Below, piece by piece: positions 1 through 12,556 of a DNA stretch of 64,000 nucleotides; position 1 is the first letter of the stretch; each line of letters opens with the position of its first letter. The DNA lies in the NCBI GenBank assembly GCA_028023455.1, contig JAQFVV010006337.1:1105001-1169000 (forward strand). The letters are read 5' to 3'. The notes under the pieces are model-generated. The model had not been told where the DNA came from, did no database searches, and saw only the letters and a list, made by a program, of their open reading frames with translations. The DNA is from Epiperipatus broadwayi. Its lineage: Eukaryota > Onychophora > Udeonychophora > Euonychophora > Peripatidae. The position numbers and the translations under genes are program-made.

Positions 1-180
1 GTCATTTGGTTATTTTTTATTTATTGTAGCAATTAAGGAATCAAACACATCATATAATAATTTGATGTGTTTTTTGCAATGTAATTCTGATTAATACTTT
101 GAAATTGCACCATTAAAAAGATTAATTTGACATTTACATTACTGAGAAATGTGAAGAAAATTTCTATTTCATAAATGAGA
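1..180. other. A+T-rich DNA, no feature seen
   Basis: No reading frame, repeat or motif stands out before the microsatellite begins. Confidence 0.6.
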
Positions 181-754
<574 letters not shown>

Positions 755-2050
755 TGTAAAAAAATTGAAAAATGCATTATTAGGATGCAGTAATATAGAA
801 TCTGGTGGTAAACATCATTATAAGTGCAATCCAGTAATGAGGTATAATAATAATTAGTATGACTACTAGATGTTATAGTAAATGTGTTGTCATCATACAA
901 TGATTATCTCCGGTCAGGAACATTTTGTTATATAAAATATTAGTCCTATATTATAATAAATAATGTGTGAATACTTTAAAAGTGACTCTGGGCAATGCTA
1001 AAATGTCAGGTTATAATATAACTCTTAAAGTTAAGTGATATCTACATAATTGCAAACAGAATTATATAAAATTCACCCCTATATTAAATTTGTTTATTGA
1101 CCAGTGCTAGCTAGTTACGTGAATAACTAAAAACTCTACCAAGCATATGTATAAAAGAATAAAAACAAAATTGTCTGAGTAAATTTTCTTACATTGTGTA
1201 TATATATCATACAATAAAATCACTGAGACAGTTTTTTTCTTTTCTGGAAATAAACAAATTTTCTCCAGCACAAATAAGTTTTATTTCAAAAAAGCACTAC
1301 ATATCAATGATATATTTTTCATGTTCTTTGTAAATTTGGATTAGTACTGAAGAGATGAATAGACTAGTCCAATATTTTTAGATTTTACTCTCCAATGTCT
1401 TTCTGAAGCTTAAAAGTTGAATGAGAAATGTTTGTGAGAAATATGCTTCTGAAAAAATATATTCATTTTTATATCAATACTTGATGGCGGTTTTTTTTTT
1501 CTTATTAGAAAACAATTAAATAATACAAATATGCTTAGATATAATATGCTAATTGACAAAGTATTTTTCAAATATAGTATTTATTTAAATTTTAATTCTA
1601 ATTGTATCTAAATAACTTAAAAATAAGACTATTATGGACAATCAACAATTAATAATTATGCTTTATCAAATGTATAATTTAATTACATTTTAATTTCTTA
1701 ATTAAAATTTGTTTTAAAACTAATTTAAAATGTCTAATTTTATATAAGGTCCAATAACACATTTAAAAAACATATAATCTTGTATAAGATCCATTAACAG
1801 TTTATTAAACAACAATTTGTTGTTTTATTTGTTTATTTTTTCCCGCTTCTCAGTTTTGATAAATTTAATGAAGTGGATATATATATAAGCATTTTAATGT
1901 GTAGAAATTAAATACAAACAAAAAAGAAATTTAAAAAAAACATGAAAAGTTTATTTTCTTAAAAAAAAAAAATATCTCCATCTCTGAGAAGATAAGGTAG
2001 GCTCAATTTAAAATATTGAACAAATGCTTTTTCTAGAGATTTACATATAC
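755..2050. other. A+T-rich DNA, no feature seen
   Basis: No credible coding segment, transposon motif or ordered repeat was found. It consists of short A and T runs. Confidence 0.5.
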
Positions 2051-2055
2051 AATAA

Positions 2056-2194
2056 TTTATTATAATTGTAAATTCGCGATCAGGCTAATGCACATGCGCT
2101 TTACAGACTACTCATTTACGTATACAGTAGTTTAAAATCTGTAAAGCGCATGTGCATTAGACTGATCGCTAATTTACAATTACAATTTATTAAC
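2056..2194. mobile_element. Short foldback (MITE-like) inverted repeat
   Basis: The left arm (about 2056-2106) contains GCTAATGCACATGCGCTTTA. The right arm (about 2138-2194) contains the reverse complement apart from a few substitutions such as CGCGATCAG against CTGATCGCT. The centre folds again (CTACT...AGTAG). The near-complete palindrome of about 140 bp resembles a non-autonomous foldback element. The outer edges are A+T-rich and I could not fix a target duplication. Confidence 0.7.
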
Positions 2195-3933
2195 ATGAGG
2201 GGTCAGATTGACCTTAGGTCAACATGGGGGTGACAAGAATCTCGGCCTCAGGGTGGCCTTTGAGCATTCCATCATCAGATTTTCAATTGGATGGACAGTT
2301 GAAGAGTTGGAGTGTGGAGTAGATTGAAGCCTGTCCATTAAAGTATGAAGTTTGGCTATCTTAATATATATCTGAGCACTTATAGTATATATGTGTGGAG
2401 ATGGTAATCTGGACCAACTGATGATTGCTGGTTTACCATGAAATATGGATATAGGTGATTATTTATCTTTACAAGGTAAGTACAAAAAAAATTAGTTTGA
2501 TCATTTAAAGAGAACTGCTGTATGCAATTTACCACTTGGCCTTCTAATGTTACTTGAATCCTAAATAATTGAATTTTCAATTGTGTTTTAATGATAATAC
2601 AATATTTTTAGCTCAATAGTGAAAATACGTAAAATTAATGCTTATCAATAAAATGATTTTGGTCAATCAAACAGAAAAATAATAGACCCTATATTAAAAT
2701 CTTTAGTATAAAATTTGGTATCTATTCTTTAAAAGCAATTCTACTCATGGTAAATTTTAACAACTATTAAACATTAAAATTATTCATTTGGATTTTTAAG
2801 TTTGGGTATAAAATTCTTTTAAGGTGTTTGTTCTGTTATTGGATCCAAGAAAAAAAAAATTCCTGACAATAGATTAATCAATACTAACTTGATTAAAAGA
2901 ATTTGTATGGCATTCTCTGTTTGTTCTAGTAATAAACAAATTTGGAGCTTTATAATTAATGCAAAGATTTAAAATCTTTTGTTTTTTGTTGAGCAATTGG
3001 TAAAGTGGTTTAAAATATTTGGTGAATTAAAATTTCAAAGAAATCATTTACTGATAGTGGTTACATTTTATTTAAGCATTGAAAGTAAGTAACCCATTGA
3101 CCTAAACAAACAATATTTTAATACTATTAAACCACTTACTTGGATGAAGTATGTTTCTGATTTTTGAATCACAAAAATTGATGATGATTTTTTCAGTAAT
3201 ATATCCATTATATTCTCTGATTTGATGTGAATAAAGATATTTATTTGAATAATGTAAAAGCATATTTTTATAATCTTAAAAATGAAAAGTTATAGATCTT
3301 GATAGAATAGATAGTTCAGTTTTCATTAAGGTGGAGTTATTTTGACTTTAAAACAGAATTTTTAAAAATTATACAAATCATGAAGTTATGCCACCTGATC
3401 TTTAAAGATGTTTTTATTATTTTGATTTAATTAAAAAATAAAAATTAATTATTATGGTTGCTTGAATTAAAAATGCAAAAGTTTGATGAAAAAAAATGAA
3501 ATAACTTTAAACATTATTTAAACTGAAAACCTTATGATAATATAAAATATTTTTACCTGGAATGTAAAAATATATGTATCTTTGATAAATTCTTAGATTT
3601 GTCAGATAACCTAACATGAGGGGAGGCAAATGATATCTTATATAGTATTTCATTAATATATAGTCTTAATTATAACAAAAAATATGTATATATGGTTGTA
3701 AACTATAAGTACTAATTGACTGTCTGTGCTTAAATTCTTTTGATAAAAGCATTTGTTCTGCAAAATTTTTCTACTACATTGTTTGAAAATCTCAAAGCCT
3801 TTTATCTAATTATATGATAGTAGCATTATAAATACATAATCAATAAAAAGTTGTATATCATTGTGATTGTAACACATCTTCCTAAAAGATTCTGAATTTC
3901 TTCCTGGTTAAATTTGTAATTGTGTAAATTATT

Positions 3934-3936
<3 letters not shown>
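2195..3936. other. Mostly A+T-rich DNA with one less A+T-rich patch
   Basis: A stretch at about 2195-2350 is clearly richer in G+C than its surroundings but has no sustained reading frame and matches no other repeat in this window. A GGTAAGTA splice-donor-like string at 2474 follows no open frame. The rest shows nothing. Confidence 0.4.
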
Positions 3937-3969
<33 letters not shown>

Positions 3970-4004
3970 CAGATAATATAATTATATATATATATATATA
4001 TAAT
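3937..4004. repeat. (TA)n microsatellite, two tracts
   Basis: Two TA dinucleotide tracts (about 3937-3968 and 3980-4002) are separated by a short spacer. Confidence 0.95.
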
Positions 4005-4392
4005 GATATTATCTACCAGCCTATAAAAACATACTTATCATTAATCAATTTTAAAATAACATTTTGACACAAAGTTTAAAAAAATATATATATACAAACA
4101 TCTGATTTTGTTGTTTTTTTCTCCATTACAACCTTAGGCAAATAGACAGTCATTCACTGTTAAAATGTGTAACCCTATTTTTTAACCTATCTAAATCCTT
4201 TTTAAAAAAAATAAAAAAAAAATTAATAAATAACTAAAAGACAAATGATAGAAAAGTAATTTAAATATTTTTTTCAATTCAGTAAATTTCATAATACTTT
4301 TTCTATAATATCCTTGAGAAACGAAATTAATATAATTTACATCTAGTTTTTAAAAAACTAATTTATCTGGAATTAAGAAAAAAATATAAATA
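4005..4392. other. A+T-rich DNA, no feature seen
   Basis: Poly(A) and poly(T) runs only. It ends at the target duplication of the next SINE. Confidence 0.5.
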
Positions 4393-4519
4393 AAAATTAT
4401 TCAACTTTTTTTTTTTTTCAAGTGTCATTGCATTGGCCGGGACGCGAACCCGCAACCCGGGCAACTGCTTGTAAGGCAGTCGTGCTGACTTCTGGACCAC
4501 CAAAATTATTCAACTTTTT
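4393..4519 (-). mobile_element. tRNA-only SINE with 18-bp target duplication
   Basis: An identical 18-bp direct repeat (AAAATTATTCAACTTTTT) sits at 4393-4410 and 4502-4519. Between them, on the minus strand, lies a tRNA-like body followed by an A tail (T run at 4406-4418). Read on the minus strand there is a D-arm/A-box region, a perfect 5-bp anticodon stem ACTGC/GCAGT around the loop CTTACAA (anticodon UAC, valine-like), then a T arm with GGGTTCG. No unrelated body follows the tRNA, so this is a very short SINE or tRNA retroposon. The target duplication and tail argue against a functional tRNA gene. Confidence 0.88.
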
Positions 4520-6754
4520 CAGCAAAATATATTCACTTTCTTTTACTTTTTTTTTTCAAGTTAAGTGATCCTAAAAAGGTGTTTATTGATTCCAAATAAA
4601 AAAAACTTTATCAAATAATAAAAAAGGACTTTATTGTTATTTTATTCATTTACAATTGTATATTATCACACTAATTGTATAATTATGTTTTTAAATTTAT
4701 CTCAATAACTATTTTACATTTAAACTACTATAAATTATTAAAACATAACAGTAAAATATAATTGCTGATATATTAATATAAAATATTAAAAAATAATAAA
4801 ATATGTTTTAATAATATAATTAAAATAACTAATTACTGCTGAAACCAAAATTAATTTCATTATAGTAAGGTTTAATATGCACTATATATATTTAGTAATA
4901 ATAATTTAGGAAATTTTAGTATAATGTGTTTCAAAAGCATACAAATCTTATAAAAAATTTACCAAACAGATTACAACAAATAAAATAAAAAGGTTAAAAA
5001 AAAATTATTATCAAAATTGTCTTAATATGAGATTATTTAGTTATGTATTAAAATTTAATTAATATTTTATTTGTATTTTTTATTTCTGGAAAATATTAAA
5101 CATAATAGCAATTCTATTATAAATTTTGCAGAATTTATAGCAATTATATTATAAATTTTGCAGAATCTAAATGTTTAAATTATAAAATCTAAATATTAGT
5201 AGAAAATATTGTATAAATTTTTTTCATAATTTGTTTATAATTACATAAAAATTGCTTAATAAACTTTTTTAATTGTATTTAATGCTTTAGAAATTTAAAA
5301 TTAATAGATAATTAACAATTCATGTATTTTTCAGAAAATCCACTACAGAAACTTAAATAGTTGATTAGTATTACTAGATTTATCTTTAAATACTAATCTT
5401 TAAAGCCACTAATACCAAGATAAATGTAAATATATTTAGATGCATGCAAAACTATAATAGCAAAATTATTTGACTTCAACTGCACAAAAATAAAATAATA
5501 ATAAGCAATGAAATATTTTAGATATAATCCAACAGAATCAATGAATGTTTTAGATTTTTTCTTTTCTTTTTTTTTTTTTACTCCTTTAATGAAAAAAAAA
5601 ATACTTTATTTATTTAAGAATTTTGTTGCATTTTCCTGGTATTAAGAAACAATCTTACAGCTTTACATTTTATTCAACATTGATTGTTTTAAATTTTATA
5701 GTAAATAGGTTGTTTATTTTTATATATGCTAATTTTTAAATAATTTTCAAAAGAATTTAACTTCATAATAGTATATTACAATTAAGAAATAACTCTTGAT
5801 CATTATCAATGATAACTTCCTACTACCTATCATCTACTTAGTATATCTTAGTTTAGCAGTTCAATATTAAAAGTATATACTTCAACAGATTTTTTATATT
5901 ATTAAGAGTAAATATATCATTTATTTATTTGTTTGTATTTTTTTTTATAAACATTATTTATTTTTTAAAAAAAATATTATTTGTTCATTTACAAATATTA
6001 ATTATTAATTTAAAAATAAATAAAAATAAAAATGGTGAATTATAATAGAAGGTTTAAGAAGTTATCTCATATTTAAACCTTCAAATGTTTTATTCAAAAG
6101 TCTAAACTATAAAATAAGTTATATACTTTTTAGACGAAAACAAACTTTTATTATGATTTTAAATGATTAATACACATTTTCAATGCAGCTTTAAAAATCA
6201 TTAGTACTAATAGATCTTTAAGAAAAGTTTATTTAAATATCTTTTGGCTATCAATGTCTAGCCTAATAAATAATATTATCATCATTTAGTGAATAACATA
6301 AACACTATTTAGTAAATATATATAAAGTACTTAGGTCGAATAGTATATTTGCCACCAATTTTTTTTCTAACTTTACATTCTATTAAACTCTACCTTCTTT
6401 AAATAGAATTTAGTAATCAATTTATTTTTATAGGATATTTGAAATCATAAAAGCTGGTTTTCAATAGATTATTTATTAATATATCTATTACAATAATATA
6501 TTGTTTCTGTATAATTATATTTATTGTATTTATTTTTTAGCCTCATTGTAATTTGGAATTGCGGCGTAATATTATCTTATTAAAAGTATTAAAAACTATT
6601 ATTGATCTATAGTTATTTTTATTATTAGCATACAAAATTTAGCTTATTTATTCGACACTAGATGACATGGCAAGCTAATCTATAATCAAATAAAAGATAA
6701 TTATATGAATATTGAATTGTATTGCTTTTGAATTTAAATAAGGTATAAATGTTC
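4520..6754. other. Very A+T-rich DNA with one small tandem duplication
   Basis: Apart from a 32-bp unit repeated twice at about 5105-5168 (ATAGCAATT...TTTTGCAGAAT), I see no gene, mobile-element motif or long repeat. Confidence 0.5.
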
Positions 6755-6835
6755 TGAGTGGGTTGGTCCAATAAAGAGTGATAGATTCTAAAGTCCAAGA
6801 TCCATAGATTACAGTCCTGTTCTGTTATCTTTGGT
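6755..6835 (+). mobile_element. Possible decayed tRNA-derived SINE head
   Basis: GAGTGGGTTGG and, later, AAGATCCATAGATTACAGTCC echo the A-box/B-box layout of the SINE family at 51-56 kb. The B box is poor (about 7 of 11 positions), so this may be chance. Confidence 0.25.
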
Positions 6836-7970
6836 ACTCAAATTTTTTATGAACTCTCAAGAAATAATCCATTCAATTATTTTTTTTTAATTTAAAAATC
6901 ATTTTCTTTTTTTTTGTGTCAAGAAAACATTTTTATTAATATCTTCAACAACTAAGCCAATGAGTAATTATATATATATCTTAATTAAGATAAATATATG
7001 TATAGATTGTCTGTGTAATTATTTATTAATTAGAAAGTTTCGCTGAAAGTGAGAAGGGAATCTAAACCAAAAATATTTTAATATCTAATAATATATTTAC
7101 ATTATTTAGAGAGGAATAGATAGCCCCATGGAACATTTAGTAAAGAATATATTTTATCTTTCAAAAGGAAAATTTATTCACAAACCATAAGAATCATTTA
7201 CAAAAAAAAGACCTTTACATATCAATCTTAATGGAGACCAGTTAACAAAATCAAAGATTATGCTTGTATACATAGAATAACCAATTAATTTCATATCAAT
7301 TAAATTAAGACATTAGTTATCACCAGAAATTGAAGACATATAACTTCCCATTCCAGAAATCATAGTTGTGGCCATTTACATTAATCTGATCACATATATC
7401 ACATATATGATGGTGTTAGTCAATTCAAACATATATAAGTTTGCTTAATTTACGAACATGTAGACAATGATTAAAAACATATTTAGCCATTTAGTCTATA
7501 GAGCTTTATCTTACCAAGTGAAGAGCACTTTCAATGTTTCTGTGTGTATTAATTTAACATTTAAATTTCAAGAGATTAGTCATTTTGAACCATATATTGA
7601 AAGCCATACACTTTACTTATAGATCATGAGGTTAGCCAATCCAATATAGGGATAACATTCATAAAAATTACTTAAAAGCAGGTTTTCATAGAATACCTAA
7701 GACTGAAAATTATATGAAATATATCATAGATTCTTTACAGTAAACAAATCGGTTACCATTAAGCATTATTAAAGCAGTCTTAATATATTTATTGGGTCAT
7801 TGATTAAAACTGATCCATTAATCAAATGAAAGCCCTTTCCTATTAATCATCAATTAGGTGAATAACTTTATAATAGCATTTTCTAGTTCTTGGATCTCTT
7901 CCATATAAAGTTTATCTAAAATGTTTTAGGTAAATGGTTCATTCAAATTTTCTTAGTATCTGTGGATTTA
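6836..7970. other. A+T-rich DNA, possibly 3' untranslated part of the adjacent LINE
   Basis: No frame is open. The part from about 7100 is somewhat less A+T-rich and directly follows the C-terminal end of the minus-strand LINE, so it could be that element's 3' untranslated region. Nothing proves it. Confidence 0.3.
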
Positions 7971-7975
7971 CAACT

Positions 7976-9595
7976 TTATATTCTTTTCATCATCGGTACT
8001 ACACTTTGTTTTAGGTTTATTAGGGACCAGGTCTGGTTAAACATCCAATTCTGAGAAAATTTTTGGTCTAATTCTTTAATTTCTTTTAATAAGTGTAAAG
8101 ACATTTTAATCATGTCATATTCTTCTCCACTTTCGAAGATGATCTTATTTCTCAGTGACCAAATGCAAAAATTTATAAATGATGCCAATCTTATGATTTC
8201 AAAATGTCCATTCTTGAAGGCTTTAATCAAATTTACACAAGCTGATTCTTTGTTTTTAATAAGAGATTTAATAATGTTTCTTATGCTATTCCAAATTTGA
8301 CATTCTTTCAATATGTGTGCCATTGTCTCATCACTTCACCTACATAGTGCATATGAGAGTCCAGATTATAATTCCTTTTACTATGTAGGAAGTCAGTGGT
8401 AGGCAAGGCCCTGAGGTTGACTTTGATTAAAAAATCAACAAACCTCGGTTCCAAATTTTAGATGTTTGGTCAACCTCGAGAACCTCGATATCCCAATCGA
8501 AAGATATTGTCAATTTTGGTTTCTTCCAGATTCATAAGATCATATGTGTTCCAGTAGTTTAGTTTGTTGTTGAACATTGTTCCTGGCTTCTTCATTTTTA
8601 GATTGTTAAATACTATGGAGATTTGCTTTTGAATCCAAAGCCTTCCACTTTTGGGAGGTGGCCTATTGGTAGGAGTTATTTCTTCTGGAAATATTGGCCC
8701 TTCCACATCTGGGTTTTTCATAAATAATCTGGTAAGCACATTATGAAAACACTGTATTAATAAGATCTTGACTGATTGTAATCCTAAGCTATTCATCTGT
8801 TTAGGTTTCTGTAGGAGGTGCAGGCTGATGACAGGAGCCTCCTCCCAACACAGCTTCATACACTGGGTTTCAAAATTCTCTATAAAGGTTTTTGTTGGTG
8901 AGAAACCCACAAGGAAGTATGTGATCTTGGGAATCATGACAGCATTCATCAGCATGATTTACCAAACAAAGACAAATCTCCAATGATCCAATAAATTTTG
9001 TTATCTTAATCATTAGATCATTTTCAATTTCCTTCCTCATTTTAGATGGGGGGATGCTAGATGAAAACCCAGGAACTTCTGAGGTGGAGCCTTAAATATG
9101 CCAGAAATTTGCTTGCCAGTCATAATTGACCAGATTGCCGATTTCTCCTTGTTGACTCTTAGACCAAATTGACATTTAAATCAGTTCAAGAGCTTCCCTA
9201 GCCCAGTGAACTTCTCCTGTGAAGCAAGAAAAACCACCACATCATCTATATAGGAGATGTGGTGGATCCTCTCCCTTAGCAAAGGTATGGGTATCTCTTT
9301 AAGAGATGCTTAGAAGGAGAGGATTCATAAAGGCAGTGAAAAGGAGAGCACTCAGAGGAGAGCCCTGAGGAATAGAAACAACAAGCTTAAATCCTGGTGA
9401 CACACTCCCATCCAGAGACAAAAACACCTCCCTATTATACAGGAGGTTCTCTATCATCTGGAGGTAAGCAGCTGGTACTTTGAGTTCCTCCAGGATCTTC
9501 ATAAGTGCATCAACTCGAACGCAATCAAAAGCAGCAGCAAAATCGACTGAACTGTGATTGGCTGTGACATCTACATGCAAATGTGGTCTATCAAT
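7976..9595 (-). pseudogene. Decayed L1/Tx1-like non-LTR retrotransposon (reverse transcriptase to C terminus)
   Basis: Read on the minus strand from 9595 downward, the remnants appear in the order expected of a LINE ORF2. First come reverse transcriptase motif A (VDFAAAFDCV, about 9510-9540) and motif B (SIPQGSPLSALLF, about 9330-9370). Next is the catalytic-box form YIDDVVVF (about 9230-9260). A segment with MIPKITYFLVGF (about 8920-8955) matches the post-RT region of L1/Tx1 elements. Last is a C-terminal Cys/His knuckle with ETMAHILKEC near 8300. The frame is interrupted by stops and shifts between the 9299-9580, 8470-8955 and 7976-8323 segments, so it is dead. The endonuclease is missing beyond 9595: a 5' truncation, or lost to another insertion. 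The L1/Tx1 assignment is an inference from motif style. Confidence 0.8.
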
Positions 9596-9800
9596 AGATG
9601 AAATTGGCTCACAGCAGAATATATTTTAAAAGCTTTTTTTGTTGCCATTGATCTTCCTTCAGAAAGTATAAAATATATTCTGCAGTGTTTGAGAAAGGTA
9701 AAAATAAGTTAAAAGATATTGATTATAGGTTATGAGTTAGATATGAAAGAATAGATGTTGGAATAATTGAATATAAAATTTGTAGATATATATTTGTAAG
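9596..9800. other. Short hairpin-bearing A+T-rich spacer
   Basis: GCAGAATATATTTTA near 9613 is repeated in reverse complement near 9670-9685, giving a small hairpin at the 5' edge of the LINE remnant. Confidence 0.4.
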
Positions 9801-9811
9801 GTTTTGTATTT

Positions 9812-10105
9812 ATCAGTGCATCTCTCACCCTAACTCATTTCTATCACAACCATCCATAAGCCTAAAATTCAGACCAACCTATCTCATTATAGGTACATTA
9901 AAAATATTCACTGCACTTTTCCAAGTGTGTTTTTAGAGATACTTAAATTTCAATTTATATTGATATTTTTAAAAGATATTTCAAACTTCATTCCATCACA
10001 CACTACTGAAACATGTGACAAAGTTAAATGATCCACAAGATGCTGAACTAGCATTTATTACTTGAACCAGATCACAATCTCTTACATATATCTCCATCAT
10101 TTGTT
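9812..10105 (+). repeat. Dispersed ~300-bp repeat, copy 1
   Basis: It shares an ordered set of diverged segments with 11693-11990 in the same orientation: TATCAGT, TCATTTCTATCAC/TCATTCTTATCAC, CATTCACTG, TTTTTAGAG, and a 3' part GATGCTGAACTAGCA...CCAGATCACAATC. I recognise no coding or tRNA motif. Confidence 0.65.
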
Positions 10106-10345
10106 CAGAATATATATAGATAGAAAATTTCTATAGTTTAATGGAAAGTTTCAAATTTTCTTCATTCATAACTTTGATATAAAATACTTTATGTAAATAC
10201 ATTAATAACTTTTAGTAATCATTTATTAAGTTAGACATTATCCCTAGCCCAAATATATACCTTAAGTCTGACTTAATAAATAATCATATATAATAACACA
10301 GCAAAGGTACATCCACTTTTTCTTTTAAAATATATATGTTCTACA

Positions 10346-11016
10346 ATAATATCAACAAATAAAAAGTCCTTTTTTTTCTTTTCAAAAACTTTATTTTTTT
10401 ATCTCAATACTGAACATATATATACATTTATATACAAAACTCCAACGTTTCAACTGTTTTTATCTCATACAGTCATTTTCAAGGATCTGCAACAACAATA
10501 TTAAATACACATCAATAAATAAACTTCAATTACATAAAAACTTCCTCTTAAATTAACATAAACAGTAACAAACATATTAAATATATATAAATATAGTTTA
10601 CTTACATTTCTCTCCCACTACTATATTTTATATTTTTGGAAATTAGAGTTGGTATTTAAATTTGTATAGAAAGTTTCTTGGATGATTTAAAGACAGATTA
10701 GTAACTAAATAATGTAAAAGAAAGAATAATAAAATATAGCAGTGGGAAAGAAATGTAAGTAAAATATATTTATATATGTTTAATATGTTTATTACTGTTT
10801 ATGTTAATTTAAGAGGAAGTTTTTATGTAATTGAAGTTTATTTATTGATGTGTATTTAATATTGTTGTTGCAGATCCTTGAAAATGACTGTATGAGATAA
10901 AAACAGTTGAAACGTTGGAGTTTTGTATATAAATGTATATATATGTTCAGTATTGAGATAAAAAACTAAAGTTTTTGAAAAGAAAAAGGAGAAGGACTTT
11001 TTATTTGTTGATATTA
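10346..11016. mobile_element. Large inverted repeat (~290-bp arms) with degenerate hammerhead-like motif
   Basis: The left arm (about 10346-10634) and right arm (about 10727-11016) are reverse complements over nearly their whole length, separated by about 90 bp. Both carry the same conserved-looking block. On the plus strand of the right arm it reads CCTTGAAAATGACTG (10876-10890), a GACTGT/ACAGTT stem and then GAAACGTTGG (10909-10918). This order resembles the hammerhead core common in Penelope-like and other retroelement termini (CUGANGA, stem II, GAAA) with two core substitutions. No reading frame is present. It could be a solo inverted pair of terminal repeats or a foldback element. Confidence 0.75.
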
Positions 11017-11205
11017 ATAAATAATATATATCTGCAGTGTTATAGAGGTATCAAAACATAGATTCCTTCTCCATGTTGACAATTTTGACTACTTTTATTA
11101 GCACTCATGCAAGATAGGAACTGGTTTCTATATATAGTCAAAATAAGAGTCATAGATCAATTCATAGATCACATGACCCTATCTCTTAAGCTTGTAAGTT
11201 ATAAA

Positions 11206-11626
11206 CAGTGAGGATTGCCAATTCCTCTACAAGCTTTATGATAAATGCTTAGCCAGAGCCAGCACTTAAAATATCTGTCAGGAACCCCTCCCCAAACCCC
11301 TGACCATGGTTTCATGCTTTGGCACTCCTCAGAGAGGTGTCAGGGTAGGTTCAGACCCTAGATCTAAAAATACCAACCCAAAGCCAAGCACTTAACTAAA
11401 AGTTCAGATTTTCCACTCAATAGATAACTTTTAGTTAAGTGCTTGGCTTTGGGTTGCTATTTTTAGATCTAGGGTCTGAACCTACCCTGACACCTCTCTA
11501 AGGAGTTCCAAAGTACGAAACCATGGTGAGGGGTTTGGGGAGGGGTTCCTGACAGAGATATTTTAAGTGCTGGCTCTGGCTAAGCATTTATCATAAAGCT
11601 TGTAGAGGAATTGGCAATCCTCACTG
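11206..11626. mobile_element. Foldback element, ~200-bp arms, 22-bp loop
   Basis: The left arm (11206-11403) and right arm (11426-11626) pair almost perfectly around a 22-bp loop (11404-11425). Arm landmarks are GAGGATTGCCAATTCCTC at the outer end, GAACCCCTCCCCAAACCCCT in the middle and AAGTGCTTGGCTTTGGG near the loop. The arms are far richer in G+C than the surroundings. No coding capacity and no clear target duplication were found. The few differences between arms are single substitutions and small indels. Confidence 0.9.
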
Positions 11627-11692
11627 GTTTCTATATACTTTTAGCAGCTTGTGGAAGAATGCACAATCATTGCTCTATAATATATATATTTG

Positions 11693-11990
11693 CAAGTTTG
11701 TTTTTTTTATCAGTAAATTTTTCACCTATCTCATTCTTATCACAAGCATTTATCAGCCCAGAATTTAGACCAATCTCTCACACTGCAGATATATTAGAAA
11801 CATTCACTGTACTTTTTGAAGCATATTTTTAGAGGTACCTAAACTATAGTGAATATATTTCATTTCTTCATTCATTACTGGAATATGTGATCAAAACATA
11901 TTAAAATAATAAGTGATTCTCAGAAGTGAATTTCATGCTGAATCAGCACTCATCAATTAATCCAGACCACAATCGCTTGTATCTTCGTCA
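11693..11990 (+). repeat. Dispersed ~300-bp repeat, copy 2
   Basis: Partner of the repeat at 9812-10105, same orientation. Its 3' block (TTCATGCTGAATCAGCACTC...CCAGACCACAATC) also occurs at about 54355-54410, so this is a family with at least three members here. Confidence 0.65.
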
Positions 11991-12556
11991 TGAGTTAGAT
12001 AAGGGATAATTGGATCTAAATTTCATTTAAAAATGAAATAATGAGAGAAATATTACAATAAAGTATGTTAAAATGAATTAATTATTTCCAGAATGCCTTT
12101 CATTTTATCGTTGGTTTGCTATAGTTTATATTGAAATTCGTTTATTTAAGAGTAATTCATTTTAGATCCATGATTAAGACCAAATTTATCATCTAAAACA
12201 ATCATTAAATAAATAAAAAAATCAAAGTATAAATGTAAAAAATACATATAACACTAAATGTTGCCACAAACTGTAAAGCTATATTTTAAAAAATAAAATA
12301 TTTCTTTAAAAATATAAAATTGAAATGTAAATTTAACGAATCCTTATAAAAAATTATGGATTGTTGATATTAAAACTTCCACTTTCTTGTGAGATAATGT
12401 CAACAATAATCTTATCCACACAGCAATTTCACCAGCCTTGTAACACTATTCAGTCCAGTTCTTTTCTTGAATCTGGTGAATGATACTTTGCTGGAAATAA
12501 ACACTTCTGCATGAACAATAGAAGAAGTAGCAAAAATTCTTTAAATGGTTACTTAC
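11991..12556. other. A+T-rich DNA with a small hairpin
   Basis: CAGCAATTTCACCAG near 12421 and CTGGTGAATGATACTTTGCTG near 12474 form an imperfect hairpin. No coding evidence was found. Confidence 0.4.

Noticed and set aside
2380-2580. Gene or exon around the GGTAAGTA donor at 2474
   Set aside because: All three frames leading to the donor contain nearby stops, and the minus-strand frame has no motif.
4411-4501. Functional tRNA-Val gene
   Set aside because: The tRNA-like body is flanked by an 18-bp target duplication and an A tail, and the T-loop and acceptor pairing are imperfect. SINE is the better explanation. The same applies to the copies at 25.3, 42.6 and 43.9 kb.
10876-10918. Active hammerhead ribozyme
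   Set aside because: Two core positions differ from the CUGANGA consensus and the cleavage-site strand was not identified. It was kept only as a degenerate resemblance.
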